A stretch of 64,000 bases of DNA, taken from the NCBI RefSeq assembly GCF_003966155.1, contig NZ_RXNS01000002.1, positions 124,001 to 188,000 on the forward strand, written 5' to 3'. Within the stretch, counting starts at the first letter, position 1, and every line of letters begins with the position of its first letter. The notes beneath the pieces are model-generated. The model worked only from the letters and a program-made list of their open reading frames with translations. It was not told the DNA's origin and ran no database searches. The position numbers and the translations under genes were made by a program. Of this stretch, positions 44,730 through 53,992 are shown piece after piece. The DNA comes from Halomonas nitroreducens (lineage in GTDB: Bacteria; Pseudomonadota; Gammaproteobacteria; Pseudomonadales; Halomonadaceae).

Positions 44730-45604
44730 CGACGATGGCGGCGCGCCCGGAGTATCGCTTGCTGGCGGAGCTGGAAGCCGCCTATGACAGCCTGGTAGAC
44801 AACACCGAGGGGCTGGTCGCCACCTGGCGTGCGTCGCCGGGCCGGGCCTGGGCCTTTTCCCGGGGCGCGGCCGATGCGGACTGGCTGCACAGCGTACTGA
44901 TGGACTTCTGGTATCAGGATGGCCAGGACGGCCGTAGCACCCGCAGCCATGTGGGACTGGTCGCGGCCGATGCAGACGTGATGGAGCAGGCAGCCCGGGT
45001 GAATGCCGCCAAGCAGGCCTTCGCCGCGCTGCTGGTCCAGATCCGCGAGCAGGCGCCCTCGCTGATCCCCGAGATCAAGGCGGTACTGCCCTTCCGGCAC
45101 CCCGGCCTGCATGGCCACCTGAGCGGTAGCGGCCTGGCGCGCCTGCACCTCAAGCAGTGCTGGCGTGCCATTCCCCTGGCGCCGGCACCGGTGGCCAGGG
45201 TCCGGCTGGCCTGGTATGCCAGCGGGCGCTCGATCAAGCGGCTGACGGTGCGTGAGGCCGAACAACGACTGCTGGCCCTCGACACCGAGGCCCCGCATGT
45301 TCGCCTCCAGCTGCGCAAGCTGGCCGGCCTCCCCGACGGCGAGCCTCTGGCCCAGGTCCAGCCACAGGCGCCGCTGATGCGGGCCAACCTGTTCTTTCGG
45401 GAGCCCTTGCCGGACGGCCATACCCGTCGCGCGATGAACGTCGCCCTGCCACTGTTCGTGCCATCCGAGGACGGCCGGCTGCCCGACCACAACCAGCCGC
45501 CGCCATCTCCGCCGGAAAAGCGCACACGGGCACGCCGCCGCGATGAGCGCCTGGAGGACACGCCCTTGCTGCCGAGCCTGAGGATCTACCGGTATCGGAA
45601 CTGA
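44726..45604 (+). CDS. tus: DNA replication terminus site-binding protein (Tus homologue)
   Basis: Protein of 292 aa that aligns by eye with E. coli Tus (309 aa), the Ter-bound block to replication forks. [13 protein letters not shown] corresponds to the HRHLPGLITLNAY region. [30 protein letters not shown] corresponds to the ATLRFGWANKHIIKNL block. [27 protein letters not shown] and the final [10 protein letters not shown] fit the C-terminal DNA-binding strands. In this rough alignment the cytosine-pocket residues of E. coli (Phe140, His144) are not kept, so the locking mechanism may differ. The start is the GTG overlapping yacG; an ATG three codons on is an alternative. Confidence 0.78.
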   Translation: MTTMAARPEYRLLAELEAAYDSLVDNTEGLVATWRASPGRAWAFSRGAADADWLHSVLMDFWYQDGQDGRSTRSHVGLVAADADVMEQAARVNAAKQAFAALLVQIREQAPSLIPEIKAVLPFRHPGLHGHLSGSGLARLHLKQCWRAIPLAPAPVARVRLAWYASGRSIKRLTVREAEQRLLALDTEAPHVRLQLRKLAGLPDGEPLAQVQPQAPLMRANLFFREPLPDGHTRRAMNVALPLFVPSEDGRLPDHNQPPPSPPEKRTRARRRDERLEDTPLLPSLRIYRYRN

Positions 45605-45613
45605 TGCCCCCGA

Positions 45614-45910
45614 TCAGGCGATATGGCCGAGGGAGCGCAGCGTCTCGAGGAGGCGACTGACGCTCTCGGCGGGCTGCGCATAGTCCTGCATCAGGGTCTT
45701 GAGACGACGCTCGAAGGCCTGCTGGGTGGCCGCGTCGTCCGGCGGCTCCTGCGCTTCGAGAGAGCGCACAGGAGGGCCGGTGGGGATGTCCAGTCGACTG
45801 TCGGGGTTTTCGAGCTCCTTCAGCGCTTCGGCAAAGGCATCATCGAGCTCGCGGAACTTGCGCAACTTCTCACGCTCGTCCATTGGCTTTCGTGAATTCT
45901 GCTGTTTCAT
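45614..45910 (-). CDS. Small hydrophilic protein, 98 aa
   Basis: Not recognised. Two helical parts are separated by a Pro-rich linker: DEREKLRKFRELDDAFAEALKELEN and QQAFERRLKTLMQDYAQPAESVSRLLETL. No cysteine, membrane segment or signal peptide. The start at MKQQNSRKPMDE has only a weak ribosome-binding site; an internal Met ten residues on is possible. It converges on tus with nine bases between the stops. Codon use is like that of its neighbours. Confidence 0.6.
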   Translation of the reverse strand: MKQQNSRKPMDEREKLRKFRELDDAFAEALKELENPDSRLDIPTGPPVRSLEAQEPPDDAATQQAFERRLKTLMQDYAQPAESVSRLLETLRSLGHIA

Positions 45911-46255
45911 TCGCTACCCATCAATTCAAGGCACAGGCCGGGGACACCAGAATGGCACTGCCCATGGGATGGTACGGGGGTGTGAACGAAGTATACCCGC
46001 TTACTGTCCCCCTATCACCATCTGCGAGCGGGCATGCCGGACAGTCGTCATTGTGCCGAATCGCTCAATGCCCGATGGCAAACTTGCCTTTGCCTCTGGT
46101 TGCCGGCATAAATGACGCATTCAAATACCCTAATAGAACACTACGACATCTCGGACAGCCCGGCGCCCATATCCCGCGCCGGCCACACTAGAGAACAGTG
46201 CTCCCTCCACTTCCCGATTCAATAAGCGGGCACCACCATCAATAGGGGCCAGGTC
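45911..46255. other. Less GC-rich spacer upstream of the AraC gene
   Basis: 345 bases between divergent genes with no supported gene; short open frames on both strands look random. It is AT-richer than the surroundings, especially near 46100-46140 and 46215-46250. It should hold the promoter of the AraC-type gene, but no clear -35/-10 pair was found. Confidence 0.5.
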
Positions 46256-47056
46256 ATGAGTACGGATATGATGCGAGCGGAAATCTGGCTGCAGGAAACC
46301 CTGGGTACTCAGCAAGGCATCGAGGAACTTGCAAGCCGGATGGGATACTCCTCCTCCCAGATCCGACGCCGCTTCCGATCCAGTTTTGGACTCTCTCCCG
46401 GCACCTACCGAGACCGGCTGCGACTCGAATGGGCAGCCCGCCTGCTCATTCATACACCGAAAGAGATACGACACGTCGCCGCAGTTTGCGGCTACCAAAA
46501 CCACTCGGCGTTTTCCCGCGCCTTCCAGCGCCACTTCGGCCAGACGCCGCGGCACTATCGCCAGAGCCGTCGCCTCCACCTGAATCGCCAGCGGCGCGAC
46601 CTGTCACCCTTCAGCTATCGGATCCGGGAGCTCCCGGCGAGGTGCGCGGTGCTGACCCGACTCTACGCCGGTTTCCGGGTGCTCGACGACCTCCGGATGT
46701 GGCAGCGCCATGTGCACGACGCCGGAGCATTGCCCGAGCAACTGGCCTCGGCGTCCACCATCGCCATCCTCCACGACCAGCCCCTGGCAAGCGAGCTGCC
46801 TCGCCTGGACCTGGGGGTGCAGCTCCCCGCCGGCAGCGGCGATAGCCTGGCGCTGCCTCCCACGTTCCGGCTGCAGCAATTGCCCGCTCACCCCTACGCC
46901 TGCCTGACGCTCGAACACCGCGACCAGCTGCGTCCGGCCCTGCTCTACATGGCCTGCCAGGGCATGGCACCGGATGGCCGTTCCCTCAGCGGCGAGGCCC
47001 CGCAGCTGCTGAAGCGCCACGACGCCCTGGAGCTGCGCGTCCCCCTGTACCGCTGA
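46256..47056 (+). CDS. AraC-family regulator with C-terminal GyrI-like domain
   Basis: Regulator of 266 aa with the DNA-binding domain first. Residues about 8-105 carry two helix-turn-helix units (GIEELASRMGYSSSQIRRRFRSSFGLSPGTY and IRHVAAVCGYQNHSAFSRAFQRHFGQTPRHY). Residues about 115-266 look like the GyrI/SOUL-type effector domain (LPARCAVLTRLYAG, PYACLTLEHRDQL). This order is that of Rob and related stress regulators. Its 5' part is a little less GC-rich than most of the window, as is the spacer upstream. Effector and targets are unknown. Confidence 0.85.
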   Translation: MSTDMMRAEIWLQETLGTQQGIEELASRMGYSSSQIRRRFRSSFGLSPGTYRDRLRLEWAARLLIHTPKEIRHVAAVCGYQNHSAFSRAFQRHFGQTPRHYRQSRRLHLNRQRRDLSPFSYRIRELPARCAVLTRLYAGFRVLDDLRMWQRHVHDAGALPEQLASASTIAILHDQPLASELPRLDLGVQLPAGSGDSLALPPTFRLQQLPAHPYACLTLEHRDQLRPALLYMACQGMAPDGRSLSGEAPQLLKRHDALELRVPLYR

Positions 47057-47083
47057 ACGCCGCACCGGGACCAGCAACGCAGC

Positions 47084-47105
47084 GACGCCGCCCTCGGGCG
47101 GCGTC
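47084..47105. terminator. GC hairpin between convergent araC-type gene and mvaT
   Basis: Perfect 10-bp stem GACGCCGCCC / GGGCGGCGTC with a two-base loop, between two convergent stops. There is no T run on either side, so a bidirectional terminator is plausible but not proven. Confidence 0.45.
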
Positions 47106-47132
47106 GTCGGCGACCGGGGCCGGCACGAGGGA

Positions 47133-47510
47133 TCACTCCTCGACGCGGACCAGCCAGGACTCCACGGTGTCGGCACCGAATTCGTCCTTCCAGGCCTTCA
47201 GGGTCTTCTGGTTACCGCCGCGGGTCTCGACGACCTCACCGGTATTGGGGTTCTTGTAGATCTTCAGCTTGCGCTTGCGACGACCGCCACCACTGGCGGG
47301 TGCCGACTTGGCGGTAGCGGCGGGCTGGGGATTGAGAAGTTCGATGACGTCGCCGGCACTCTTGCCAAACTCCTTCATCAACTCTTCAAGCTTGGTCTTG
47401 AACTCGAGCTCCGCCTTCAGACGCTCGTCATGCTCCAACTTCTCGAGTTCGGACTGGAGCTGCTTGAGTTGCTGCTCCTTCTGCATGTAGTTGCTCAGCA
47501 ATGATGACAT
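47133..47510 (-). CDS. MvaT/MvaU family nucleoid-associated silencer
   Basis: H-NS-like xenogeneic silencer of 125 aa. The N-terminal 60 residues are an oligomerising coiled coil (QKEQQLKQLQSELEKLEHDERLKAELEF), then a basic linker (GGGRRKRKLKIYKNP) and a C-terminal DNA-binding domain (GEVVETRGGNQKTLKAWKDEFG, VESWLV). The KxYKNPxTGEVxETxGGNxKTLKxWK pattern is that of Pseudomonas MvaT, not enterobacterial H-NS. AGAAGGA lies 11 bases before the ATG. The upstream region is AT-rich, a common property of self-regulated silencer genes. Confidence 0.93.
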   Translation of the reverse strand: MSSLLSNYMQKEQQLKQLQSELEKLEHDERLKAELEFKTKLEELMKEFGKSAGDVIELLNPQPAATAKSAPASGGGRRKRKLKIYKNPNTGEVVETRGGNQKTLKAWKDEFGADTVESWLVRVEE

Positions 47511-47752
47511 CTACTGTTTTCCTTCTATCCAGGACTGAAACCTAAAGGGATGCCCTAGTATTATTACCCCGAATATCATCACATGCAACTCATCACTAAT
47601 AAAACCGTCAAACTATGCACCCGACAATTCCACCTCGCTTAAGTTTAAAGCCACTCCTCACTTCCATTAGAAGTTGTTCTGCCACTACTTCTTCACTCTT
47701 CGCGCCCGGGGTTTAAGCCGACCCGCCAAGCGGGGCGCGGACAAGGCCGCAT
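47511..47752 (-). promoter_or_regulatory. AT-rich leader and promoter region of mvaT
   Basis: No gene here. The stretch 47540-47700 is among the most AT-rich in the window. On the minus strand TTGTCG, 17 bases, TTTTAT (around 47628-47600) is one weak promoter candidate and AATAAT near 47562 with TTGCAT 17 bases upstream another. An AT-rich promoter would allow binding by MvaT itself. Confidence 0.4.
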
Positions 47753-47780
47753 AAAAAAACGCCGCCCCGAGGGGCGGCGT
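47753..47780 (-). terminator. Rho-independent terminator of rpsA
   Basis: A 10-bp stem ACGCCGCCCC / GGGGCGGCGT with a two-base loop, followed on the minus strand by seven T. It stands 40 bases beyond the rpsA stop and ends the long minus-strand unit. Confidence 0.92.
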
Positions 47781-47819
47781 CTTGAGGGGCGCCTAAGGCG
47801 CGGATACCGTATCCGCGAC

Positions 47820-49496
47820 TCAGTCCTGACCCATCTGCTGCTTGATGAGGTCGCCGATGGTGGTGGGGCCACCGCCCTCGACGTCCTGCTCGCGCAGCTT
47901 GCTCAGGTTGCGACGGGTATCGTCCTGATCCTTGGCCTTGATGGACAGGTTGATCTGACGGTTCTTGCGATCGACCCCGATGATGCGGGCCTCGACGCTG
48001 TCACCCTCGTTCAGGACGTTGCGGGCATCCTCGACGCGATCGGCGCTGATCTCGGAGGCCTTGAGCACGGCGACGACATCGGTAGCCAGCTCGACGTGGG
48101 CTTCCTTGGCGTCGACCTCGACCACGCGGCCGGTGACCACGGAGCCCTTGTCGTTGACGGCCAGGAACTCGGCAACCGGGTCGGTATCGAGCTGCTTGAT
48201 GCCCAGCGAGATACGCTCACGCTCCGGATCGATGGAGAGAATGACGGCTTCCGCCTCGTCGCCCTTCTTGAACTGGCGCACGGCCTCTTCGCCGGTCTCG
48301 GTCCAGGAGATGTCGGACAGGTGCACCAGACCATCGATGCCGCCTTCCAGACCGATGAAGATACCGAAGTCGGTGATCGACTTGATGGTACCGGCCACAC
48401 GGTCGCCCTTGTTGTACTGGGCGTTGAAGGTTTCCCACGGGTTGGCAGTGCACTGCTTGATACCCAGGGAGATACGACGACGCTCCTCGTCGATATCGAG
48501 CACCATGACGTCCACCTCGTCGCCGACCTGGACGACCTTGGACGGATGGATGTTCTTGTTGGTCCAGTCCATCTCGGAGACGTGGACCAGACCCTCGACA
48601 CCCTCTTCCAGCTCGGCGAAGCAGCCGTAGTCGGTGAGGTTGGTGACGCGGGCATGCACCTTGGTGCCTTCCGGGTAACGATCCTTGATGTTGACCCACG
48701 GATCCTCGCCCAGCTGCTTGAGGCCCAGGGACACGCGGTTACGCTCGCGGTCGAACTTCAGCACCTTGACGTTGACCTCGTCGCCCACGGAGACGATCTC
48801 GCTCGGATGCTTGATGCGCTTCCAGGCCATGTCGGTGATGTGCAGCAGGCCATCGACGCCGCCGAGGTCGACGAAGGCACCGTAGTCGGTGAGGTTCTTG
48901 ACGATACCGACGATCTGCTGACCTTCCTGCAGGGTGGCGAGCAGGGCCTCGCGCTCAGCGCTGTTCTCGGCTTCGAGCACGGCACGGCGAGACACCACGA
49001 CGTTGTTGCGCTTCGGGTCGAGCTTGATGACCTTGAAGTCGAGTTCCTTGTTCTCGAGGTGCGTGGTGTCACGCACCGGACGCACGTCGACCAGGGAGCC
49101 CGGCAGGAAGGCGCGGATGGAATCCACGTCGACGGTGAAGCCGCCCTTGACCTTGCCGTTGATCACGCCCTTGACGATCTCTTCCTTCTCGAAGGCCGCT
49201 TCCAGCACCTTCCACGCTTCGGCGCGCTTGGCCTTCTCGCGGGACAGGCGGGTCTCGCCGAAACCGTCCTCGACGGCTTCCAGGGCGACATGCACCTCGT
49301 CGCCGACGGCGATGGTCAGCTCGCCGTTCTCGTCGCGGAACTGGGCCGCGGGGATCTGACCTTCGGACTTCAGGCCGGCATTGACGGTAACCCAGTCACC
49401 TTCGATGTCGACGACGGTAGCCGGGACGATGGCGCCCGGCTCCATGTTGATGTCCTGGAGAGACTGTTCAAACAGTTCAGCAAAGCTTTCGCTCAT
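47820..49496 (-). CDS. rpsA: 30S ribosomal protein S1
   Basis: RNA-binding protein that brings mRNAs with weak ribosome-binding sites to the 30S subunit; 558 aa with six S1 domains, as in E. coli. Repeats show as [45 protein letters not shown] and [23 protein letters not shown]. The N-terminus [10 protein letters not shown] is canonical. AGGAA lies five bases before the ATG. It follows cmk by 179 bases, the usual cmk-rpsA order, and probably has its own promoter there. Confidence 0.98.
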   Translation of the reverse strand: MSESFAELFEQSLQDINMEPGAIVPATVVDIEGDWVTVNAGLKSEGQIPAAQFRDENGELTIAVGDEVHVALEAVEDGFGETRLSREKAKRAEAWKVLEAAFEKEEIVKGVINGKVKGGFTVDVDSIRAFLPGSLVDVRPVRDTTHLENKELDFKVIKLDPKRNNVVVSRRAVLEAENSAEREALLATLQEGQQIVGIVKNLTDYGAFVDLGGVDGLLHITDMAWKRIKHPSEIVSVGDEVNVKVLKFDRERNRVSLGLKQLGEDPWVNIKDRYPEGTKVHARVTNLTDYGCFAELEEGVEGLVHVSEMDWTNKNIHPSKVVQVGDEVDVMVLDIDEERRRISLGIKQCTANPWETFNAQYNKGDRVAGTIKSITDFGIFIGLEGGIDGLVHLSDISWTETGEEAVRQFKKGDEAEAVILSIDPERERISLGIKQLDTDPVAEFLAVNDKGSVVTGRVVEVDAKEAHVELATDVVAVLKASEISADRVEDARNVLNEGDSVEARIIGVDRKNRQINLSIKAKDQDDTRRNLSKLREQDVEGGGPTTIGDLIKQQMGQD

Positions 49497-49675
49497 GATG
49501 TTCCTACGTGATCAACGTTGTGTGCGGCAGGGCCGCTCCTCCGCACCACCAGCGAGTGCGGGCCATTTCAGACTACCTTCGGGGATGTTGGCGCTGGTTC
49601 GACCTGGCCGGGCTCACGGGAAACGGGGTGCCCGACCACGTCATCACATCTTGCCGAAGGCGCCGCAAGGGAGTT

Positions 49676-50365
49676 TCAGGAGGCGGGTGCCAGGCCACGC
49701 TTGGCCAGCAGCTCCGTCAGCCGATCCACCACTTCCGGTATCGTCAGGCTCGTGGTGTCCAGCTCGACGGCATCATCGGCCGGTACGAGCGGGGCCACGC
49801 TGCGTTGCATATCGCGTGCATCGCGTGCCTGAATCTCCTTTAGAAGACTCGATAGATTAGCATCGACCCCGGCCTCCCGCAACTGCAGGTGGCGCCGCCG
49901 GGCCCGCTCGGAAGCCGAGGCGGTGAGGAAGATCTTCAGCGGCGCATCGCGGAACACCACGGTCCCCATGTCACGGCCATCGGCCACCAGTCCCGGTGCC
50001 TGGCGGAAGTCACGCTGCCGCTTGAGCAGCGCCTCACGCACCGCCGGCAATGCGGCCACCCGGGAGGCGGCATCACCGACCTGCTCGGTGCGAATCGCCC
50101 GAGTGGCATCCGCCCCCTCGAGCAGGATACGCCCCTCGCCCCCCTCGGCGAGAAACACCACGTCCAGGGAGGCGGCGACGCCCGCCAGCGCCATCTCGTC
50201 GTCGAGGGGCACCTCGTGCTTGGCGGCGGCCAGCGCCGTCAGCCGGTACAAGGCCCCGCTGTCCAGCAGATGCCAGCCCAGACGCTCGGCCACCAGGCGG
50301 CTGATGGTCCCCTTGCCGGCCCCGCCGGGGCCGTCGATGGTCAGCACGGGGGCTACCTCGCTCAT
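49676..50365 (-). CDS. cmk: Cytidylate kinase
   Basis: Phosphorylates CMP and dCMP with ATP; 229 aa. The P-loop is [21 protein letters not shown] at residues 10-30, with [13 protein letters not shown], the Arg-rich GRDMGTVVF and the lid [12 protein letters not shown]. Its ATG overlaps the end of tyrA-aroA by four bases (ATGA), so it is translated as part of the aromatic operon. Conserved aroA-cmk-rpsA order supports the call. Confidence 0.97.
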   Translation of the reverse strand: MSEVAPVLTIDGPGGAGKGTISRLVAERLGWHLLDSGALYRLTALAAAKHEVPLDDEMALAGVAASLDVVFLAEGGEGRILLEGADATRAIRTEQVGDAASRVAALPAVREALLKRQRDFRQAPGLVADGRDMGTVVFRDAPLKIFLTASASERARRRHLQLREAGVDANLSSLLKEIQARDARDMQRSVAPLVPADDAVELDTTSLTIPEVVDRLTELLAKRGLAPAS

Positions 50366-52629
50366 GACGCCTCCTGCTCTTCCTGGAGAGACAGCCCGAC
50401 GCGACGCGCCAGGGTGACGAAACCGGGAAAGGACGTGGCGACATTGGCGCAGTCGTCGATAACGATTTCGCCGGAGGCCCGCAGCGCGGCCACGGTGAAT
50501 GCCATGGCGATGCGGTGATCTCCCAGGCTGTCGATGCGACCACCAGTGTAGTTCGGCGCCTCGCCGCCTCCACCGACGATGTCGATGCCGTCATCGAAGA
50601 GTTGGTGCTCGATGCCCAGGATGGCGAAGCCATCGGCCATGGCCTTGAGACGGTCGGACTCCTTGACGCGCAGTTCCTCGGCCCCACGCAGGCGGGTCGT
50701 GCCCTCGGCGTTGGCGGCGGCGACGAACAGCGCCGGGAACTCGTCGATGGCCAGTGGCACCTGGTCGAGGGGAATATCGATGCCCTTGAGCGGCACATGA
50801 CGGATATGCAGGTCGGCCACCGGCTCGCCCCCCACCTCGCGCGGGTTCTCCAGGCGCAGGTCGGCGCCCATCAGCTGGAGGATGTTGATCACGCCGATCC
50901 GGGTAGGATTGATGCCCACATGCTCGAGCACCAGGTCGGCGCCCGGCGTGATCGCCGCCGCCACCAGGAAGAAGGTCGCCGAGGAGATGTCGGCGGGCAC
51001 GTCGATGGGAGCGGCGGTGAGCCGGCCTCCCCCCTGCAGCCAACAGGTGTCGCCCTCGCGCTCGACCGGGTAGCCGAAGCCCCCCAGCATGCGCTCGGTA
51101 TGGTCGCGGGTCGGCGCCGGCTCGCGCACCCGAGTCTCGCCCTCGGCATAGAGGCCGGCCAGCAGCAGGCACGACTTCACCTGGGCGCTGGCCATGGGCA
51201 TGTCGTAGGCGATGCCCCGGAGGCGCTGACCGCCGCGGATCTTCAGCGGCGGCCGGCCGCCCTCGGTGGTCTCGATCACCGCCCCCATCTCGCGCAGCGG
51301 GTCGGCGACACGCCCCATGGGACGCTTGGTCAGCGAGGCATCGCCAGTGAGCTCGGTATCGAAGGCCTGGCCGGCCAGCAGCCCGGCGAACAGGCGCATG
51401 GCGGTACCGGCATTGCCCACGTAGAGCGGACCGGCGGGAGCCTTGAGACCATGCAGGCCCACGCCATGGACGGTGACCCGCCCCTGATGGGGCCCCTCGA
51501 TGGCCACGCCCATCTCGCGGAAGGCCTGCAGGGTGGCCAGACTGTCTTCCCCCTCGAGAAAGCCGGACACCTCGGTCACCCCATCGGCCAGCGCGCCGAG
51601 CATGATGGAGCGATGAGAGATCGACTTGTCGCCGGGCACGCGAATGCGGCCGGTCACGGCGCCCCCGGGACCGGCCCGGTAGCGCAGCTTGCCATGTGCT
51701 TGCATCTGGTATTCCGCCTGATAGCTGGTCTGGTTGAGCAGGGAATCGAAATAGTGCCGAGCGTGGCTGGCGCGGTCGAAGGTCGCCAGCATGGCATCGG
51801 TATCGCCGGCCTCGACCGCGCGGCGCAGCCGGGCCACGCCGGCCTCGAAGTCGTCGAGCGCCGCCAGCACCGCCTCACGGTTGGCCACGAAGATATCGCG
51901 CCACATCACCGGGTCGCTGCCGGCGATGCGCGTGAAGTCGCGAAACCCGCCGGCCGCATAGCGAAAGATCTCGAGGCGCTCGTCCTGGCGGGCCAGGGTA
52001 TCCACCAGCGAGAAGGCCAGCAGGTGCGGCAGGTGGCTGGTACGCGCCAGGACCTGGTCGTGGCGGGCCACGTCCATCTCCAGCACCTCGGCACCGGCGG
52101 CGCACCACAGGGCCCGCACTCTGGCCAAGGCGTCGCCATCGGTATCCGGTGCCGGGGTGAGGATGACCTTGTGGCCCACGTAAAGCGCGGGATCGGCGGC
52201 CGCCACGCCGCTCTTCTCGGAACCGGCGATGGGGTGTCCCAGCACCAGGTTGGGCGGCAGCCGGCCGAAGGCCTGCTCGGCGGCCTGGCGGATCGCCGAC
52301 TTGGTGCTGCCCACATCGGTGATCACGAGGTTCGGCGCGGCGCGCCCGAGGGCAGCGGCGAGTTCCTCCATCACGCCGCGCATGGCCAGCACCGGGACCG
52401 CCAGCACGACCAGGCTGACCCCGTCGAGCATCGCCGACAAGCGGGTGTCGCCCCGGTCGATCAGGCCCATCTCGACGCCTCGCGCGATCTCCTCGGCGTC
52501 CGGGTCGCAGGCCAGGAGCTCGCCCTCGAAACCGGACCGGCGCAGGGCGGCGGCCAGGGAACCACCGATCAGCCCGAGCCCGACGATCAACAGCCGTGAT
52601 TCTCGGGGGATCGTTGCTTGCCGTGCCAT
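50362..52629 (-). CDS. Bifunctional prephenate dehydrogenase / EPSP synthase
   Basis: One 755-aa chain with two aromatic pathway enzymes. Residues about 1-295 are TyrA: the NAD motif VGLGLIGGS at 14-22, [21 protein letters not shown] and [20 protein letters not shown]. From about residue 320 AroA begins: [18 protein letters not shown] near 330, [16 protein letters not shown], and [15 protein letters not shown] with [11 protein letters not shown]. So it oxidises prephenate to hydroxyphenylpyruvate and makes EPSP from shikimate-3-phosphate. The fusion is known in pseudomonads and relatives. The ATG is one base after the pheA stop, so coupling rather than a separate ribosome-binding site is likely. 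Confidence 0.95.
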   Translation of the reverse strand: MARQATIPRESRLLIVGLGLIGGSLAAALRRSGFEGELLACDPDAEEIARGVEMGLIDRGDTRLSAMLDGVSLVVLAVPVLAMRGVMEELAAALGRAAPNLVITDVGSTKSAIRQAAEQAFGRLPPNLVLGHPIAGSEKSGVAAADPALYVGHKVILTPAPDTDGDALARVRALWCAAGAEVLEMDVARHDQVLARTSHLPHLLAFSLVDTLARQDERLEIFRYAAGGFRDFTRIAGSDPVMWRDIFVANREAVLAALDDFEAGVARLRRAVEAGDTDAMLATFDRASHARHYFDSLLNQTSYQAEYQMQAHGKLRYRAGPGGAVTGRIRVPGDKSISHRSIMLGALADGVTEVSGFLEGEDSLATLQAFREMGVAIEGPHQGRVTVHGVGLHGLKAPAGPLYVGNAGTAMRLFAGLLAGQAFDTELTGDASLTKRPMGRVADPLREMGAVIETTEGGRPPLKIRGGQRLRGIAYDMPMASAQVKSCLLLAGLYAEGETRVREPAPTRDHTERMLGGFGYPVEREGDTCWLQGGGRLTAAPIDVPADISSATFFLVAAAITPGADLVLEHVGINPTRIGVINILQLMGADLRLENPREVGGEPVADLHIRHVPLKGIDIPLDQVPLAIDEFPALFVAAANAEGTTRLRGAEELRVKESDRLKAMADGFAILGIEHQLFDDGIDIVGGGGEAPNYTGGRIDSLGDHRIAMAFTVAALRASGEIVIDDCANVATSFPGFVTLARRVGLSLQEEQEAS

Positions 52630-52630
52630 C

Positions 52631-53722
52631 CTAGAGCACGCCCTGGGGATAGGAGCCCAGGACCTTGACCTCTGCGGCCCGCAGGCGCACTTCCTCGAGC
52701 ATGGCGGCGACGCGGGGCTCGTCGTGGTGGCCCTTGAAGTCGATGAAGAAGACGTAGTTCCACACCCCACTGCGCGACGGCCGGGTCTCCAGTCGCGTCA
52801 GGTCGATCTGGTGACGGTGGAAGGGCTCGAGCAGATCGTGCAGGGCGCCAGGCTGATTGCGCATGGCTACCACGATCGAGGTCTTGTCCTCGCCCGACAT
52901 GGGCACGTCCTGGTTGCCGATGATCAGGAAGCGGGTGGAGTTGTCCGGGCGGTCCTCGATCTTCTCGGCGATACGCGTCAACCCGTAGAGCTTGGCCGCC
53001 ATATCCCCGGCGATGGCGGCGCTGTGCCACTCGGTCTTGACCAGGCGGGCGGCCTCGGCGTTGGACGACACCGGTACGCGCTCGGCCTGCGGGTAGTGGG
53101 CATCCAGCCACTTGCGGCACTGGGCGAAGGACTGCGGATGGGAATAGATCCGCGAGACCTTGTCACGCCGGGTGGTGTCGGACACCAGCAGGTGATGGTG
53201 GATGCGCAGCACGACCTCGCCGCAGATGCGCAGGGAGGAGTCCATGAAGGAATCCAGGGTGTGATTGATCACGCCCTCGGTGGAGTTCTCCACCGGCACC
53301 ACGCCATAGTTCACGGCGCCCGCCTCTACCTCGCGGAACACCTCGTCGATGGCGGCCATGGGCAGGCTGACAGCACTCTCGCCGAAATGCTTGAGGGCGG
53401 CCTGCTGGGTGAAGGTGCCTTCCGGCCCCAGGTAGGCGACCTTGATCGGCTGCTCCAGGGCCAGGCAGGCGGACATGATCTCGCGAAACAGCCGCGCCAT
53501 CTCCTCGCTGTCCAGGGGCCCGTGGTTGAGCTCCATGATACGCCGCAGGACCTGCGCCTCTCGCTCGGGACGGTAGAAGACGGTCTGAGGATCGTCCTGG
53601 GTCTTGATCTCGGCCACGCCACGGGCACATTCCGCCCGCTCGCTGATCAGCCTCAGGATGTCGCTGTCGAGTTGGTCGATGCGCTGTCTCAGCGCCTCGA
53701 GATTGTTGGGGGTATCACTCAT
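52631..53722 (-). CDS. pheA: Chorismate mutase / prephenate dehydratase (P-protein)
   Basis: Converts chorismate to prephenate and then to phenylpyruvate; 363 aa. An AroQ chorismate mutase helix bundle is at 1-90 (LRQRIDQLDSDILRLISERAE, FYRPEREAQVLRRI). The dehydratase is at about 93-270 (VAYLGPEGTFTQQAALKHFG, VPVENSTEGVINHTLD, with the catalytic Thr in DNSTRFLII). A regulatory ACT domain is at about 280-355 (KTSIVVAMRNQPGALHDLL, LTRLETRPSR), implying phenylalanine feedback. AAGGGAA precedes the ATG. A long heptamer array lies just upstream between this gene and serC. Confidence 0.96.
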   Translation of the reverse strand: MSDTPNNLEALRQRIDQLDSDILRLISERAECARGVAEIKTQDDPQTVFYRPEREAQVLRRIMELNHGPLDSEEMARLFREIMSACLALEQPIKVAYLGPEGTFTQQAALKHFGESAVSLPMAAIDEVFREVEAGAVNYGVVPVENSTEGVINHTLDSFMDSSLRICGEVVLRIHHHLLVSDTTRRDKVSRIYSHPQSFAQCRKWLDAHYPQAERVPVSSNAEAARLVKTEWHSAAIAGDMAAKLYGLTRIAEKIEDRPDNSTRFLIIGNQDVPMSGEDKTSIVVAMRNQPGALHDLLEPFHRHQIDLTRLETRPSRSGVWNYVFFIDFKGHHDEPRVAAMLEEVRLRAAEVKVLGSYPQGVL

Positions 53723-53769
53723 CGGTGGTTCCCTTCTTATCGGGGCCGGGGCCCGGTGTCTTGCTTGCT

Positions 53770-53874
53770 GAGGTTCGAGGTTCGAGGTTCGAGGTTCGAG
53801 GTTCGAGGTTCGAGGTTCGAGGTTCGAGGTTCGAGGTTCGAGGTTCGAGGTTCGAGGTTCGAGGTTCGAGGTTC
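53770..53874 (+). repeat. Heptamer array C: fifteen copies of GAGGTTC
   Basis: Fifteen perfect tandem copies of a 7-base unit (GAGGTTC, equally written GGTTCGA), 105 bases without a single mismatch, 47 bases upstream of the pheA start. The absence of stop codons in the repeat explains long spurious open frames through it. Confidence 0.98.
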
Positions 53875-53879
53875 GAAGC

Positions 53880-53896
53880 GCAGGGTAATGCCCTGC
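53880..53896. repeat. Hairpin between the two arms of array C
   Basis: GCAGGG and CCCTGC flank the loop TAATG, giving a 6-bp hairpin five bases from the end of the perfect array. No T run follows on either strand. Confidence 0.6.
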
Positions 53897-53907
53897 CGGT
53901 CAAGGAA

Positions 53908-53992
53908 CGGATCCTTGCACCTCGCCCCTTTACCCCTTCCCCTTTCTCCTTTTCTCCTCGTACCTCGTCTCTTGCGCCTCGTACCTCGCTCC
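53908..53992 (-). repeat. Diverged inverted heptamer arm of array C
   Basis: Twelve consecutive 7-base units broken by one extra T, ending exactly at the serC stop. Read on the minus strand they follow GGNNNRA, for example GGTACGA (twice), GGCGCAA, GAGACGA, GGAGAAA (twice), GGGGCGA and GGTGCAA. Orientation is opposite to the perfect array at 53770-53874, with which GGTACGA pairs in six of seven bases per unit. Confidence 0.75.

Noticed and set aside
53770..53874. CRISPR array
   Set aside because: The units are 7 bases and directly abutting, without spacers; no cas genes are nearby.
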